64,000 nucleotides of DNA, taken from assembly GCF_014534745.1 (NCBI RefSeq), contig NZ_JACVVP010000030.1, positions 1 through 64,000 of the forward strand, written 5' to 3'. The stretch's first letter is position 1. Each line of letters starts with the position of its first letter. A model generated the notes under the pieces. The model saw nothing but the letters and a program-made list of their open reading frames with translations. It ran no database searches and was not told the DNA's origin. Of this stretch, positions 17,769-27,216 are shown one piece after another. Both the position numbers and the translations under genes were made by a program. This DNA is from Flammeovirga sp. EKP202. Its GTDB lineage: Bacteria; Bacteroidota; Bacteroidia; Cytophagales; Flammeovirgaceae.

Positions 17769-18677
17769 TTAAATAGCCTTTCTAAATGCAACAGGAGACA
17801 TTCCAGTTTTGGATTTAAAAAGTTTACTAAAATGGTTAGGATACTCAAAACCTAACCCATACGCAATTTGACCTACAGCTTCAGTAGAACTTAGTAATTT
17901 TGTTTTAGCAAGATCCATCAAGAAATTATAGATATGTTCTTGTGCAGAACTACCAGTTTCTTTCTTTAGTAAGTCACTAAGATAGTGGGAAGACATATTG
18001 AGTTCTTCTCCAAAGTATTTTACGGAGGGAACGCCCAATTCTAATTGCTTTTCATGATCATAATACGATTGAAGACAAGATTCAAATTGCGCCACAAAGT
18101 CTTTATTCAAATTGGAGCGAGTATAAAATTGTCGATCATAATAACGAGTACAATAATCTAGCAATAGTTTGATGTTGGAAACAATGAGTTCTTGACTATG
18201 TCGATCAATAATATATTCGTATTCTCTCTGTATTTTATCAACAATTTCACTTAAAATGATTTGCTCCTCATTAGAGACATGCAATGCTTCATAGATGGCA
18301 TAAGCAAAGAAATCATAATTTGTAATGACTTTTCCTAGCTCTGATTTTCTGATTAAATCGGGGTGAAAAATGACCGTCCAACCCGATACGTTCTCAAAAT
18401 TCTCTTGGCTTGAAAATTTCATGCTTTGGTTAGGTTTAGTGAAAACCATTGTGCCATCTTTGAAATCGTAAGAATTTCTTCCATATGAAATACGTCCTTC
18501 GATTCCTCTTTTCAAACTTACCTGATAGAGATCCATCAAGAATGTAAAATTCCCATAATTGGCAGTCACCATGTGTTCATCGATAGGAAGAACTGTAATT
18601 AGAGGGTGCTTTGGGCTTTCTAACCCTAAAAATTGATGAATTTGACTAACTTCTGTAATACGTATAATTTCACTCAT
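17769..18677 (-). CDS. AraC-family transcriptional regulator
   Basis: The 302-residue protein has an N-terminal cupin-like sensing region (about 20-190) and a C-terminal double helix-turn-helix (about 200-302; VKYFGEELNMSSHYLSDLLKKETG, split here as YFGEELNMS and YLSDLLKKETG, then AYGLGFEYPNHFSKLFKSKTGMSPVAFRK in pieces). It is the last gene of a three-gene minus-strand operon and overlaps the SRPBCC gene by 8 bases. It may regulate its own operon. The inducer is unknown. Confidence 0.88.
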   Translation of the reverse strand: MSEIIRITEVSQIHQFLGLESPKHPLITVLPIDEHMVTANYGNFTFLMDLYQVSLKRGIEGRISYGRNSYDFKDGTMVFTKPNQSMKFSSQENFENVSGWTVIFHPDLIRKSELGKVITNYDFFAYAIYEALHVSNEEQIILSEIVDKIQREYEYIIDRHSQELIVSNIKLLLDYCTRYYDRQFYTRSNLNKDFVAQFESCLQSYYDHEKQLELGVPSVKYFGEELNMSSHYLSDLLKKETGSSAQEHIYNFLMDLAKTKLLSSTEAVGQIAYGLGFEYPNHFSKLFKSKTGMSPVAFRKAI

Positions 18678-19167
18678 TTTCTATGAAGCTTTTGAGTTGA
18701 TGTAATAAACGACTGTAAGCTTTTTCAACAGGAGAGGGATCCCAAAAAGGAACCATAACCCCCTTATACTCTTCATGAATTTTTACGATTGTAGAAGAAG
18801 AGGTGGATTCAATTATATATTTATGGTTGAAAGTCAAGATCAATGGTATACCGCCTTTTTGATTAATCATTTTGTGATCAACAATTTCCTTGACTGTTGC
18901 ATTCATATTGGAAGGTTTGCCATTTTCCTCTTGGTAGAAATCATAATTGATGACATTCCCTTCTTTTAGTTCACCTTTGATCGGAACCAAAATTTTATTC
19001 CATTGCTTCACATTGTCAGTATTAGACAATGCTGCCCAAACATTTTTGGGTGAAGTCTTTATTTGAACTTGAGTACTTACCGATTTTTGCCCAATCATAA
19101 GAAGTATAACGAAAAATAGTACAACGATGAAAATGAAAATAAACCATTTTGAACCGAATATTGCCAT
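18670..19167 (-). CDS. SRPBCC/polyketide-cyclase-type protein with membrane anchor
   Basis: The 165-residue protein has one N-terminal membrane helix (about 8-26) and an SRPBCC (START-like) ligand-binding domain: VSTQVQIKTSPKNVWAALSNTD in pieces, with VWAALSNTDNVKQWNKIL, then FNHKYIIES and a C-terminal helix. The family forms a hydrophobic cavity that binds lipids or small aromatics. It lies 5 bases after the hydrolase gene and overlaps the AraC gene, so all three are probably co-translated. The ligand is unknown. Confidence 0.8.
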   Translation of the reverse strand: MAIFGSKWFIFIFIVVLFFVILLMIGQKSVSTQVQIKTSPKNVWAALSNTDNVKQWNKILVPIKGELKEGNVINYDFYQEENGKPSNMNATVKEIVDHKMINQKGGIPLILTFNHKYIIESTSSSTIVKIHEEYKGVMVPFWDPSPVEKAYSRLLHQLKSFIENE

Positions 19168-19172
19168 GATTT

Positions 19173-20045
19173 TTATTTTATATAGTGATCAAACCAAAAT
19201 AAGAGTTCTTCTGGATGTTTTGTAAGGTAATCATATCCTGCAGCTCTTTTCTTTTCCAAATCCAACCAAATCATCTTTTTTTCAACCTTTAAAGCATCAA
19301 AATATTCATTGATGGATTGTTTATTCAGGTATTCGTCATTTTTATTCTGAATCAGTAACGTTGGAATGGTAATCGCACCCACGTGTGGCATAAATGATAC
19401 TTCTTCCATTGCTATACCTGTTCTTTTATTATTCAGTTTAGTGACGCCTTTTCCAACAAAATTATCCAACCCTAATGCTTTGATAAAATCTGGGTATCGA
19501 AGGGGTTGTATGGCAACCATAGCTTTGATATTGTCGTATTTATCCAGACCATCACCAAAAGCATAAGTAGATGATGCGGCTCCCATACAGATACTCAATA
19601 ACCCAATTTGTGCTTTTGTATAATCAGGGTGATGACTGATAAATTCAACGGCGGCGATGACATCCTTTCTTTCTTCTGGTCCCCAAGTGACCCATGGAGT
19701 GGTTCCTTCTTCACTGTCGCCGTGGTTTCGGAAGTCATACATCAAAATTGTGTAGCCTTTGTCATGAAGGTGTTTAACATGCTTCAAAAATGAGATGTTT
19801 TCTTTCCACATTTTCATCATTCCTTTTCCTTCTGGAGTGTAACCTGATCGGCTTGACTGCACCCCATAGTGAGATTGAATAATGACTTTGTCTGTATCTC
19901 CTTTAATCAACCAGCCTGAAAGTTTTACACCATCTTTGGCATTAAATGAGACCTCTTCATAGGGTAATCCATAGTCGCTTGGAAGATCAAACACTGGGGA
20001 AACTCCGCCCTTTACAATGGAATTAGAAAGTAATTTAGTCAGCAT
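19173..20045 (-). CDS. alpha/beta hydrolase with cysteine at the nucleophile elbow
   Basis: The 290-residue protein shows the alpha/beta-hydrolase order of strands with an oxyanion region (IIQSHYGVQ) and MYDFRNHGDS. The nucleophile elbow reads SICMG with Cys153 where Ser is usual, as in dienelactone hydrolase. The probable acid is the Asp in NKNDEYLN and the probable His is in TKHPEELLFWFD near the end. There is no signal peptide, so it is cytoplasmic. It heads the minus-strand operon with the SRPBCC and AraC genes. The substrate is unknown; an ester or lactone of a hydrophobic compound would fit the neighbours. Confidence 0.8.
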   Translation of the reverse strand: MLTKLLSNSIVKGGVSPVFDLPSDYGLPYEEVSFNAKDGVKLSGWLIKGDTDKVIIQSHYGVQSSRSGYTPEGKGMMKMWKENISFLKHVKHLHDKGYTILMYDFRNHGDSEEGTTPWVTWGPEERKDVIAAVEFISHHPDYTKAQIGLLSICMGAASSTYAFGDGLDKYDNIKAMVAIQPLRYPDFIKALGLDNFVGKGVTKLNNKRTGIAMEEVSFMPHVGAITIPTLLIQNKNDEYLNKQSINEYFDALKVEKKMIWLDLEKKRAAGYDYLTKHPEELLFWFDHYIK

Positions 20046-20336
20046 TATATTTTTCTTTTTGATTCAATACAAAGGTCAGTATTATATGATTACTTAAAAT
20101 ACACATTTTGCAGAAGTAAGGATACATATTGCAGAACTGCTATTTCTCTTTTTTGATTCCTGATTTTTTCAATAATATTAATTATTGTAACGATGTTTAA
20201 CTTTAAAATAAAGCAAAATATTTAGTAATTTGTATTAGATCATTATTAAGCACTAAATCTTATATTTTTTGTTTAATAAATACTGTTCTATTGCCAATTA
20301 AAGTGAATTTAATAACTACCAAAATGAAGTGAACAT

Positions 20337-21020
20337 ATGATAAACATTGAATACTATAACAAACTGTACCATGATTCTGTAGCTAAAATACAATCAGATA
20401 ATTATGAGTTAGATAAACTTATTGATTCTAATGATGATAGGAGGTTTGGAATATCTCTAATTCTAAGACCTGATGAATCAATAAAAGAGCGAATTCAAAA
20501 TTTTCTTTCAAAGCTCAAATCTGTAGAACCAAACCAATATTACTACCCTAATAGTGATATACATGTCACTGTAATGTCTATTATTTCATGTTACGACGGA
20601 TTCCGTCTGGATCAAATATCAATCGATGATTATATCGAGGCAGTGATGAAAAGCTTGAATAATTCAGAAAGTTTTGACATCTCTTTTAAAGGGATAACTG
20701 CATCTCCTTCTTGTGTTTTAGTTCAAGGATTCATGGAGAATAATAATTTGAATTTAATCCGCAACCGGTTGAGGAGTGTTTTTAAATCAACTCAATTGGA
20801 ACAGTCAATGGATGTTAGATATGCCTTACGTACTGCTCATTCTACGGTGGTAAGGTTAAAAGAAAACTTAGAACAAAAGCAGAAATTTTTAGATGTCTTG
20901 AAAGATTTTCGTGATATCAATTTTGGAACAATGCGAGTGGGTACTTTAGATCTTGTTTATAATGATTGGTATCAGAGAGTAGATAAAGTGAAAACGTTGT
21001 ATCAATTTCCTTTGGTTTAA
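20337..21020 (+). CDS. 2H phosphoesterase superfamily protein
   Basis: The 227-residue protein has two H-x-T motifs, HVTVM (His76, Thr78) and HSTVV (His168, Thr170), 92 residues apart, each at the end of a predicted beta-strand. This is the signature of the 2H phosphoesterases (LigT/2'-5' RNA ligase and cyclic phosphodiesterase group). Members hydrolyse 2',3'-cyclic phosphates or related bonds in RNA or nucleotides. It is monocistronic, diverging from the hydrolase operon with a 291-base gap. The substrate is unknown. Confidence 0.75.
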   Translation: MINIEYYNKLYHDSVAKIQSDNYELDKLIDSNDDRRFGISLILRPDESIKERIQNFLSKLKSVEPNQYYYPNSDIHVTVMSIISCYDGFRLDQISIDDYIEAVMKSLNNSESFDISFKGITASPSCVLVQGFMENNNLNLIRNRLRSVFKSTQLEQSMDVRYALRTAHSTVVRLKENLEQKQKFLDVLKDFRDINFGTMRVGTLDLVYNDWYQRVDKVKTLYQFPLV

Positions 21021-21054
21021 AACTTCTAAATTCATATTAATGTATCTTTTTTTA

Positions 21055-21082
21055 TTATATATGAAAAAATTACCATATATAA
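21055..21082. promoter_or_regulatory. inverted repeat upstream of the efflux operon
   Basis: A perfect 9-bp inverted repeat, TTATATATG (21055-21063) and CATATATAA (21074-21082), with a 10-base spacer. It lies 34 bases after the 2H phosphoesterase stop and 45 bases before the efflux -7 element. It could be an operator for the efflux operon or a weak terminator. Confidence 0.4.
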
Positions 21083-21127
21083 ATATGTTATGTAACTATT
21101 ATCACAGACTACCTTAATTCCACCCTT

Positions 21128-21135
21128 TACATTTG
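21128..21135 (+). promoter_or_regulatory. -7 promoter element of the efflux operon (TACATTTG)
   Basis: An exact TAnnTTTG match, giving a leader of about 160 bases before the TolC-family start. The leader contains two perfect hairpins: GAAGTAA/TTACTTC (21200-21206 with 21216-21222) and GGTCT/AGACC (21251-21255 with 21260-21264). The long structured leader may take part in control. Confidence 0.5.
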
Positions 21136-21303
21136 TATTATTAATTTACTTCAAACACAAAATAATACAACGAAATTATGTTTTGCGATCTAACGGCAGG
21201 AAGTAACGAATGCATTTACTTCTGAAATAAAATACTCTTCAAATAAGAATGGTCTACTCAGACCGTATTACAAAATTATCACCATGAAATAACTTTCAGT
21301 AAA

Positions 21304-22617
21304 ATGAAATTGAGAATATTACCTACAATAGTGGCACTATTGCTAGGGCTGAACGTTACTGCCCAGACCAAAATGCTGACCTTGGAGGAAGCATTGCAGT
21401 TGGCGGCAACGCAAAACAGAGATGTTGAAATCAAAGAAGCGGAAGTGAAAGCCGCATTACAAGATTATAAGAAAACGAATAATGTTTTCCTCCCAAATAT
21501 CACCCTTTCTGAAACGGGAGTGAACACGAATAATCCGTTGAATTCATTCGGTATTTTATTACAACAGGAAAGAGTGACGGTGGCAGATTTTGACCCTAAC
21601 CGATTGAACAATCCGGATGCGATTTCAAACTGGAATACAAGGGGTGCAATTCAACAACCAATTTTTAATTTGGATGGATTGTACGGTAGAAAAGCCACAA
21701 AACAAGTCTACAATGCAAAAACTCAAGAAGCCAAAAGAGTGAAGGAGTTTGTGCTTTTCGAAGTAAAACAACATTACTATATGTTGAGCTTGGCATATGA
21801 TCAAACAGAGGTGTTGTCTGAAGCGATCAAGACAGTGGATGAAGCGCTTAAAGTAGTTGAAAACAACAAAGAAAACGGATATGCGAAGGAGTCTGATGTA
21901 CTTCAGGTAAAAGTCAGAAAATTGGATTTACAGACGAAGTTCAATGAGGCTCAAAATGCGGAGGCTTCGGTTAACGATTACCTTGTCTTTTTACTAAGAT
22001 TAGATCCTGGGACAAAAATCCAAATTCAAGATCAAATCGCTTTGACGACCGTTGAAACTGCAAAAGTGGAGCAGGAAAATGTACCACTTTCGAGAGCTGA
22101 TTTAATGGGTTTGTCATTTGCGGTAGAGGCGCAGAAAAACATGTGGAAGATGAACAAATCAAAGTTTGCTCCACGTATTAATGCCTTCGGTCAGTATGAT
22201 TTCAATGATCAAAACTTATTTGGTACTTCCGCTCAGAGCTACTTGGTGGGTGTCTCATTAAGTTGGACCGTTTTTGATGGAGGTCAACAGATGGCGGCTT
22301 CACAGAAATCAAAATTGGAGTGGGAGAAAGCGACCATGAATTTTGAAAAAGAGAAAACAAAAGCAGATATCGATCTGAAAAAAGCACAGCGAAATGTAGT
22401 GTCAGCCAAGACAAAAATCAATATGACTGAGATCGCTAAAGAAGAGGCTTTGACAAGCTTTAAGATCCTTTCGGACAGATACAAAGTAGGACTTGAAAAG
22501 ACCGTGGATTTGCTTTCGGCAGAGACTACAAAATCTGAAAAAGAGTTGGCGTATTTAAATGCTGTTTTCGAATACAATATGGCTGTATTCCACCTAGACT
22601 TATTACTTCAAGAATAA
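21304..22617 (+). CDS. TolC-family outer-membrane efflux protein
   Basis: The 437-residue protein has a signal peptide (about 1-20, ending VTAQ) and two homologous helical halves of the OEP/TolC type: MLTLEEALQLAATQNRDVEIKEAEV in pieces, then long coiled-coil helices and conserved LSWTVFDGGQ before the last helix pair. Trimers form the outer-membrane duct of tripartite efflux pumps. It opens the operon with the adaptor (12 bases on) and RND pump genes. The substrate is unknown. It lacks a lipobox, so it is not lipid-anchored. Confidence 0.9.
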   Translation: MKLRILPTIVALLLGLNVTAQTKMLTLEEALQLAATQNRDVEIKEAEVKAALQDYKKTNNVFLPNITLSETGVNTNNPLNSFGILLQQERVTVADFDPNRLNNPDAISNWNTRGAIQQPIFNLDGLYGRKATKQVYNAKTQEAKRVKEFVLFEVKQHYYMLSLAYDQTEVLSEAIKTVDEALKVVENNKENGYAKESDVLQVKVRKLDLQTKFNEAQNAEASVNDYLVFLLRLDPGTKIQIQDQIALTTVETAKVEQENVPLSRADLMGLSFAVEAQKNMWKMNKSKFAPRINAFGQYDFNDQNLFGTSAQSYLVGVSLSWTVFDGGQQMAASQKSKLEWEKATMNFEKEKTKADIDLKKAQRNVVSAKTKINMTEIAKEEALTSFKILSDRYKVGLEKTVDLLSAETTKSEKELAYLNAVFEYNMAVFHLDLLLQE

Positions 22618-22629
22618 CAATTTGAAACA

Positions 22630-23706
22630 ATGAAATTCCAAAATTACATATATAAAAGTGCCTTAGTAATCCTTTCTGCAGTGTATTTGACATCATGTGG
22701 AACAGAGGCAAAACAACAGTCAGCAGGTGAATTGAGCACTCCTGTTCAAGTGAAAGTAGCAACCGTTTCTACTGAAGGAGTCGACAATGCTTCTTCTTAT
22801 TCGGCAGAAATTAAAAGCACAAGCATCACTCAGCTTAGTACAAAATTGATGGGGAGAATTTATCAGTTTAACTATGAAGCGGGAGATGTTGTGAAGAAAG
22901 GAGGGGTGATTGCGAGAATAGAAAGTGCTGGTATTCAGTCAGCCAAAGCAAGAGTACACGCTCAAGTGGAAATGGCTGAAGTAGGGTTGAAAAATGCCGA
23001 AAAGGATTACAACAGAATCACAAAGTTGCATGACTTAGGAAGTGCAACAGATAAAGAATTGGATGATATCACGACACATTACCTTTCTGCAAAAGCAGGG
23101 TTGGAGTCAGCTAAAAAAGCGGAGGAAGAAGTGAATGCGAATCTATCTTACACGGTTATCAAAGCACCTTTTAATGGGGTAATTACTCGAAAATACATGA
23201 CACAAGGAGATATGACTTCTCCAGGAATGCCTGTAGTTGAGTTTGCTTCTAACGATCAATTCAAGGCATTAGCGAGTATTCCAGAGTCAGATATTGACTT
23301 ATTTGAAGTAGGTGAAGAAGTACAGCTTTATGTAGGGGCAGTTCAAAAAAAGATTCAAGGAAAGGTGAAGAGAGTAGTGCCTTCAGGAAAATACAACGGA
23401 GGGCAGTTTCAGGTAGAATTTGACATTCAACCCACAGAAGGAATCACAAATGGTATGTATGCCAAAGTCGCTACAGCCAATGGTCAAACAGATAAGATAT
23501 TAGTGCCTCAATCGGCTATTTTATACAAAGGACAGTTGACAGGAGTGTATTTGGTCAACCTTCAAGGAGAAGCTTCTTTGACTTGGGTGAGACTGGGAAA
23601 TACTTACGACGATAAAGTGGAAGTGCTATCGGGAGTTCAAAGTGGTGATAAAGTAATCGTCACGTTGATGGATCAACTTCATGATGGAAAAGCGGTAAAA
23701 TTCTAA
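22630..23706 (+). CDS. RND-efflux periplasmic adaptor lipoprotein (MFP/HlyD family)
   Basis: The 358-residue protein has a lipoprotein signal with lipobox LTSC (Cys22 or 23). A barrel-sandwich lipoyl-like half begins STKLMGRIYQFNYEAGDVVKKG (in pieces), followed by a coiled-coil hairpin (about 100-165). The second lipoyl half is TVIKAPFNGVITRKYMTQGD (in pieces), then a beta-barrel and membrane-proximal domain. It bridges the TolC-type duct and the RND pump. The three genes are closely packed and surely co-transcribed. Confidence 0.92.
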   Translation: MKFQNYIYKSALVILSAVYLTSCGTEAKQQSAGELSTPVQVKVATVSTEGVDNASSYSAEIKSTSITQLSTKLMGRIYQFNYEAGDVVKKGGVIARIESAGIQSAKARVHAQVEMAEVGLKNAEKDYNRITKLHDLGSATDKELDDITTHYLSAKAGLESAKKAEEEVNANLSYTVIKAPFNGVITRKYMTQGDMTSPGMPVVEFASNDQFKALASIPESDIDLFEVGEEVQLYVGAVQKKIQGKVKRVVPSGKYNGGQFQVEFDIQPTEGITNGMYAKVATANGQTDKILVPQSAILYKGQLTGVYLVNLQGEASLTWVRLGNTYDDKVEVLSGVQSGDKVIVTLMDQLHDGKAVKF

Positions 23707-23724
23707 TCTCAAAATAGAATAATC

Positions 23725-26700
23725 ATGCAAAAAGGAATAGCAGGAAAAATCGCAGAGGTGTTTATCAATTCCAAATTGACGCCTCTATTGATGATCGTAT
23801 TTTTGGGATTGGGGATTTATGGAAGTTACCTTACACCAAGAGAAGAAGAGCCACAGATTGATGTGCCGATTGCGGATATTTTTATTGGATATCCTGGTGC
23901 TACACCTGAGGAAGTAGAATCCAGAGTAGCAAAGCCATTGGAGAAAATCGCTTCCAATATCAAAGGCGTTGAATATGTGTATTCGACTTCAATGAATGAA
24001 CAGGCGATGGTGATTGTACAGTTTTTTGTGGGAGAAGATATTGAGAGAAGTATCGTAAAACTGTATGCAGAACTTGATAAACACATGGATCAGATGCCGA
24101 AAGGTGTCATGCAACCCATCATCAAAGTTAGAGCAATTGACGATGTACCAGCATTGACTTTGACATTGCACAGCGACAAATACGATGACTTTATGCTTCG
24201 AAGATTGGGTGAGGAATTGGGGAATGAGATCGCAAAGATCAATGATATTGCTCAAGTGAAAGTGATCGGTGGTAGAAGCAGAGAGATGAGAGTGGAGTTG
24301 GATAGAGAGAAAATGAAGTCTTTCCAAGTGGACCCATTGAGCATTGCACAGCAGATTCAAGCGGCCAATCAAGAGTTTTCTTCGGGAACTTTTAATCAGC
24401 AAAACGAAAATATTTCAGTAACTACAGGTGAGTTTTTCAAAACTGCAGATGATCTAAACAACTTGGTCATTGGTGCTAATAATGGTGCTCCTGTTTACTT
24501 AAAACAAGTGGCAAAGGTTGAAGACGGACCTCAAGAAGCTATCCAGTATGTAAGATACGGCTATGGTGTGTCTAGCGGTGAAAAAATGCAAGGTGATGAA
24601 GCGGCAGTAACGCTTTCAATTGCTAAAAGAAAAGGAGCTGATGCCATGAAATTGGCGGATTTGGTTTTACAAAAAACGGATGATTTAAAGCCAACCTTGA
24701 TTCCTTCTGAAGTGAAGGTAGAAGTTACTAGAAACTACGGTGAAAGTGCTTCACATAAAGTAAATGAATTAATGATGCACTTGATCGGATCTATCATCGC
24801 TGTAACATTTGTCGTAGCCCTTTCTATGGGTTGGAGAGGTGGCTTGGTCGTATTCCTTTCTGTACCAGTCACTTTTGCACTGACGTTGTTCTCGTATTAC
24901 TTGTTAGGTTATACGCTAAATAGAATCACACTTTTCGCTTTAGTATTTGTAACGGGTATTGTGGTGGATGACAGTATTATCATTGCCGAAAACATGCACC
25001 GTCACTTCAAGATGAGAAAGCTACCTTTCCTTCAAGCGGCACTAGCGTCGATCAGTGAAGTAGGTAACCCTACCATCTTGGCAACATTTACAGTGATTGC
25101 ATCTGTATTACCAATGATTGCAGTATCTGGTATGATGGGACCTTATATGAGTCCGATGCCTATTGGAGCAGCTTTCGCAATGTTCTTCTCCTTGATCGTC
25201 GCTTTGGTGATTACTCCATTTATCGCTTACAGATTATTAAAAGGGGAAAGTCATGGAGATGGAGAAGTTGAGTTTAAAGTAGAAGACACAGTCATCTACA
25301 AATGGTACAACAAGATGATGCGTCCATTGGTGGAAAAACCAGTATTGAGATGGTCATTTATCATCAGTATCACAGTCTTTTTATTAGGGTCGATGTTCAT
25401 GTTCTACTTTGATATGGTAGTAGTGAAAATGCTTCCATTCGACAATAAAAATGAATTCCAGATTGTGATCGATATGCCTGAGGGGACTCCTTTGGAAGAA
25501 ACCTATCAAGTCACTAAAGAATTAGCGGCGTACATTAGAAAACAGGATCAAGTGAGTGCTTACCAAATGTATGTAGGTACTTCTTCTCCCAATACTTTCA
25601 ATGGATTAGTAAGACATTACGACTTAAGAAGAGGTCCAAATATGGCGGATATTCAAGTGAATTTGACCAGCAAAGAAGACCGTTCTTTACAAAGTCATGA
25701 TCTAGCGAAAAGTTTCAGACCAGGATTACAAGCTTTGGCGGAGCAATTAGGAGCAAATATTAAAGTAGTAGAAGTTCCTCCAGGACCTCCGGTACTTTCG
25801 ACTTTGGTGGCTGAAATCTATGGCCCTGAATTAAAAGGACAAGAGCAAGTAGCACAAGAAGTAGAGGCTGTTTTTAATGAATCAGCCGATATTGTAGATG
25901 TCGATTCATACTTGGAAAGTGATCAAGTTGAATACACTTTTGAGGTAGATAAAGAGAAAGCAGCATTGGCAGGGATTCCAACTCAACAAGTGGTTTATAC
26001 CATGAATACAGCCTTGAGAGGTTATGAGGTATCGAAGCTAAATGCTCCAAATGACTACAATGAAGTCGGCATTAAATTGATTCTAAAAGAAACAAATAGA
26101 ACATCAATTGACGATCTTAAAAAGATCTCATTAAAATCAATGCACGGTCAAATGGTTTCAATCGGAGATTTGGTTACGATCAAGGAAACGACAAAACCGA
26201 AAAGTATTTACCGTAAAAACCAGAAGCGTGTGACTTATATCGTAGCAGACGTGGCAGGTAAAATGGAATCTCCGGTCTATGCCATTTTAGGAATTGGAGA
26301 TCAGTTGGATAACATTCTAACTCCAAATGGTAAAAACTTGGAACAAAACTTCACAGCCGTACCATTCTTGGAAGATAATTATATCCTTAAGTGGGACGGT
26401 GAGTGGCAGGTCACTTACGAAGTGTTCAGAGATTTAGGAGCGGCATTCGCAGTCGTTTTAGTAGTCATTTATATGCTGATTGTAGGTTGGTTTCAAGACT
26501 TTAAAACACCATTGGTCATGATGGTGGCGATACCTTTAGCCATGGTCGGAATATTGGTAGGACACTGGATGATGGGAGCCTTTTTCACTGCAACAAGTAT
26601 GATCGGAGCCATCGCATTGGCAGGGATCATGGTGAGGAATTCCGTCTTGCTGATCGATTTTATCAATATAAAATTGGAAGAAGGGACTTCACTCAAAGAA

Positions 26701-26916
26701 TCAGTAATTGAGGCAGGTGCGGTGAGAACTATGCCAATCCTATTAACTGCAGGAACGGTGGTAATCGGAGCATTTGTGATCTTATTTGATCCCATCTTCC
26801 AAGGTTTAGCCATCTCATTGATGGGTGGAACGATTGCTTCTACAGCATTGACCTTATTGATTGTTCCGTTGGTGTTCTATATGACAGAGAAGAAAAAGCA
26901 TTTGTTACACAAGTAA
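23725..26916 (+). CDS. RND-type efflux pump permease
   Basis: The 1063-residue inner-membrane pump has the RND layout of two six-helix halves with large periplasmic loops (about 35-345 and 565-880). The proton-relay acid pair is present in helix 4 (TGIVVDDSIIIAENM); the counterpart region in helix 10 reads AGIMVRNSVLLIDF with Arg where AcrB has Lys. Length is normal. The EEEPQIDVP sequence near the start is shared with the less-studied RND subgroup of Bacteroidota and not with CusA-type metal pumps. Driven by protons, it should export a hydrophobic compound through the duct encoded upstream. No local regulator gene is obvious. Confidence 0.9.
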   Translation: MQKGIAGKIAEVFINSKLTPLLMIVFLGLGIYGSYLTPREEEPQIDVPIADIFIGYPGATPEEVESRVAKPLEKIASNIKGVEYVYSTSMNEQAMVIVQFFVGEDIERSIVKLYAELDKHMDQMPKGVMQPIIKVRAIDDVPALTLTLHSDKYDDFMLRRLGEELGNEIAKINDIAQVKVIGGRSREMRVELDREKMKSFQVDPLSIAQQIQAANQEFSSGTFNQQNENISVTTGEFFKTADDLNNLVIGANNGAPVYLKQVAKVEDGPQEAIQYVRYGYGVSSGEKMQGDEAAVTLSIAKRKGADAMKLADLVLQKTDDLKPTLIPSEVKVEVTRNYGESASHKVNELMMHLIGSIIAVTFVVALSMGWRGGLVVFLSVPVTFALTLFSYYLLGYTLNRITLFALVFVTGIVVDDSIIIAENMHRHFKMRKLPFLQAALASISEVGNPTILATFTVIASVLPMIAVSGMMGPYMSPMPIGAAFAMFFSLIVALVITPFIAYRLLKGESHGDGEVEFKVEDTVIYKWYNKMMRPLVEKPVLRWSFIISITVFLLGSMFMFYFDMVVVKMLPFDNKNEFQIVIDMPEGTPLEETYQVTKELAAYIRKQDQVSAYQMYVGTSSPNTFNGLVRHYDLRRGPNMADIQVNLTSKEDRSLQSHDLAKSFRPGLQALAEQLGANIKVVEVPPGPPVLSTLVAEIYGPELKGQEQVAQEVEAVFNESADIVDVDSYLESDQVEYTFEVDKEKAALAGIPTQQVVYTMNTALRGYEVSKLNAPNDYNEVGIKLILKETNRTSIDDLKKISLKSMHGQMVSIGDLVTIKETTKPKSIYRKNQKRVTYIVADVAGKMESPVYAILGIGDQLDNILTPNGKNLEQNFTAVPFLEDNYILKWDGEWQVTYEVFRDLGAAFAVVLVVIYMLIVGWFQDFKTPLVMMVAIPLAMVGILVGHWMMGAFFTATSMIGAIALAGIMVRNSVLLIDFINIKLEEGTSLKESVIEAGAVRTMPILLTAGTVVIGAFVILFDPIFQGLAISLMGGTIASTALTLLIVPLVFYMTEKKKHLLHK

Positions 26917-27114
26917 GAGGTAAGAATGAAGAGGTAAGAGTGATGTGGTTCTGATTTATTTCTTGTCGGAATTTCAAAGATTGAATATCGCACACGAAAC
27001 ACCGAGTCATTTTTATCCAAGTAAATTGAAAGTAAAATAGAAGTAAAGTGAAAAGGTGAAGGGAGGGGAGTTTTTCTCCTTCTTTCTCTATCTAAAAACA
27101 TTAGTGAACTTATT

Positions 27115-27172
27115 TTCACTTGCTCTTGAAGTGGAAGAGCGAAGAACTTTACCTATTGATGCATTAAAAATG
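27115..27172 (+). repeat. divergent copy of the dispersed repeat (copy C)
   Basis: This segment aligns at roughly two-thirds identity by eye with 35363-35421: both have a hairpin whose right arm starts after TTG, then GGAAGAGCG versus GGGAAAAGCG, then TATTGA and TTAAAAATG. The hairpin here is CACTT (27117-27121) with AAGTG (27129-27133). It lies in the 300-base gap that follows the RND pump gene. The rest of that gap shows no gene. Confidence 0.4.
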
Positions 27173-27216
27173 TCTCTTGATGGTTGATAATAATTTGGTA
27201 TTACAATGCATTTAGT

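Noticed and set aside
26877-27119. 80-codon minus-strand frame
   Set aside because: It overlaps the end of the RND pump gene and the gap with repeat copy C; composition is not protein-like.
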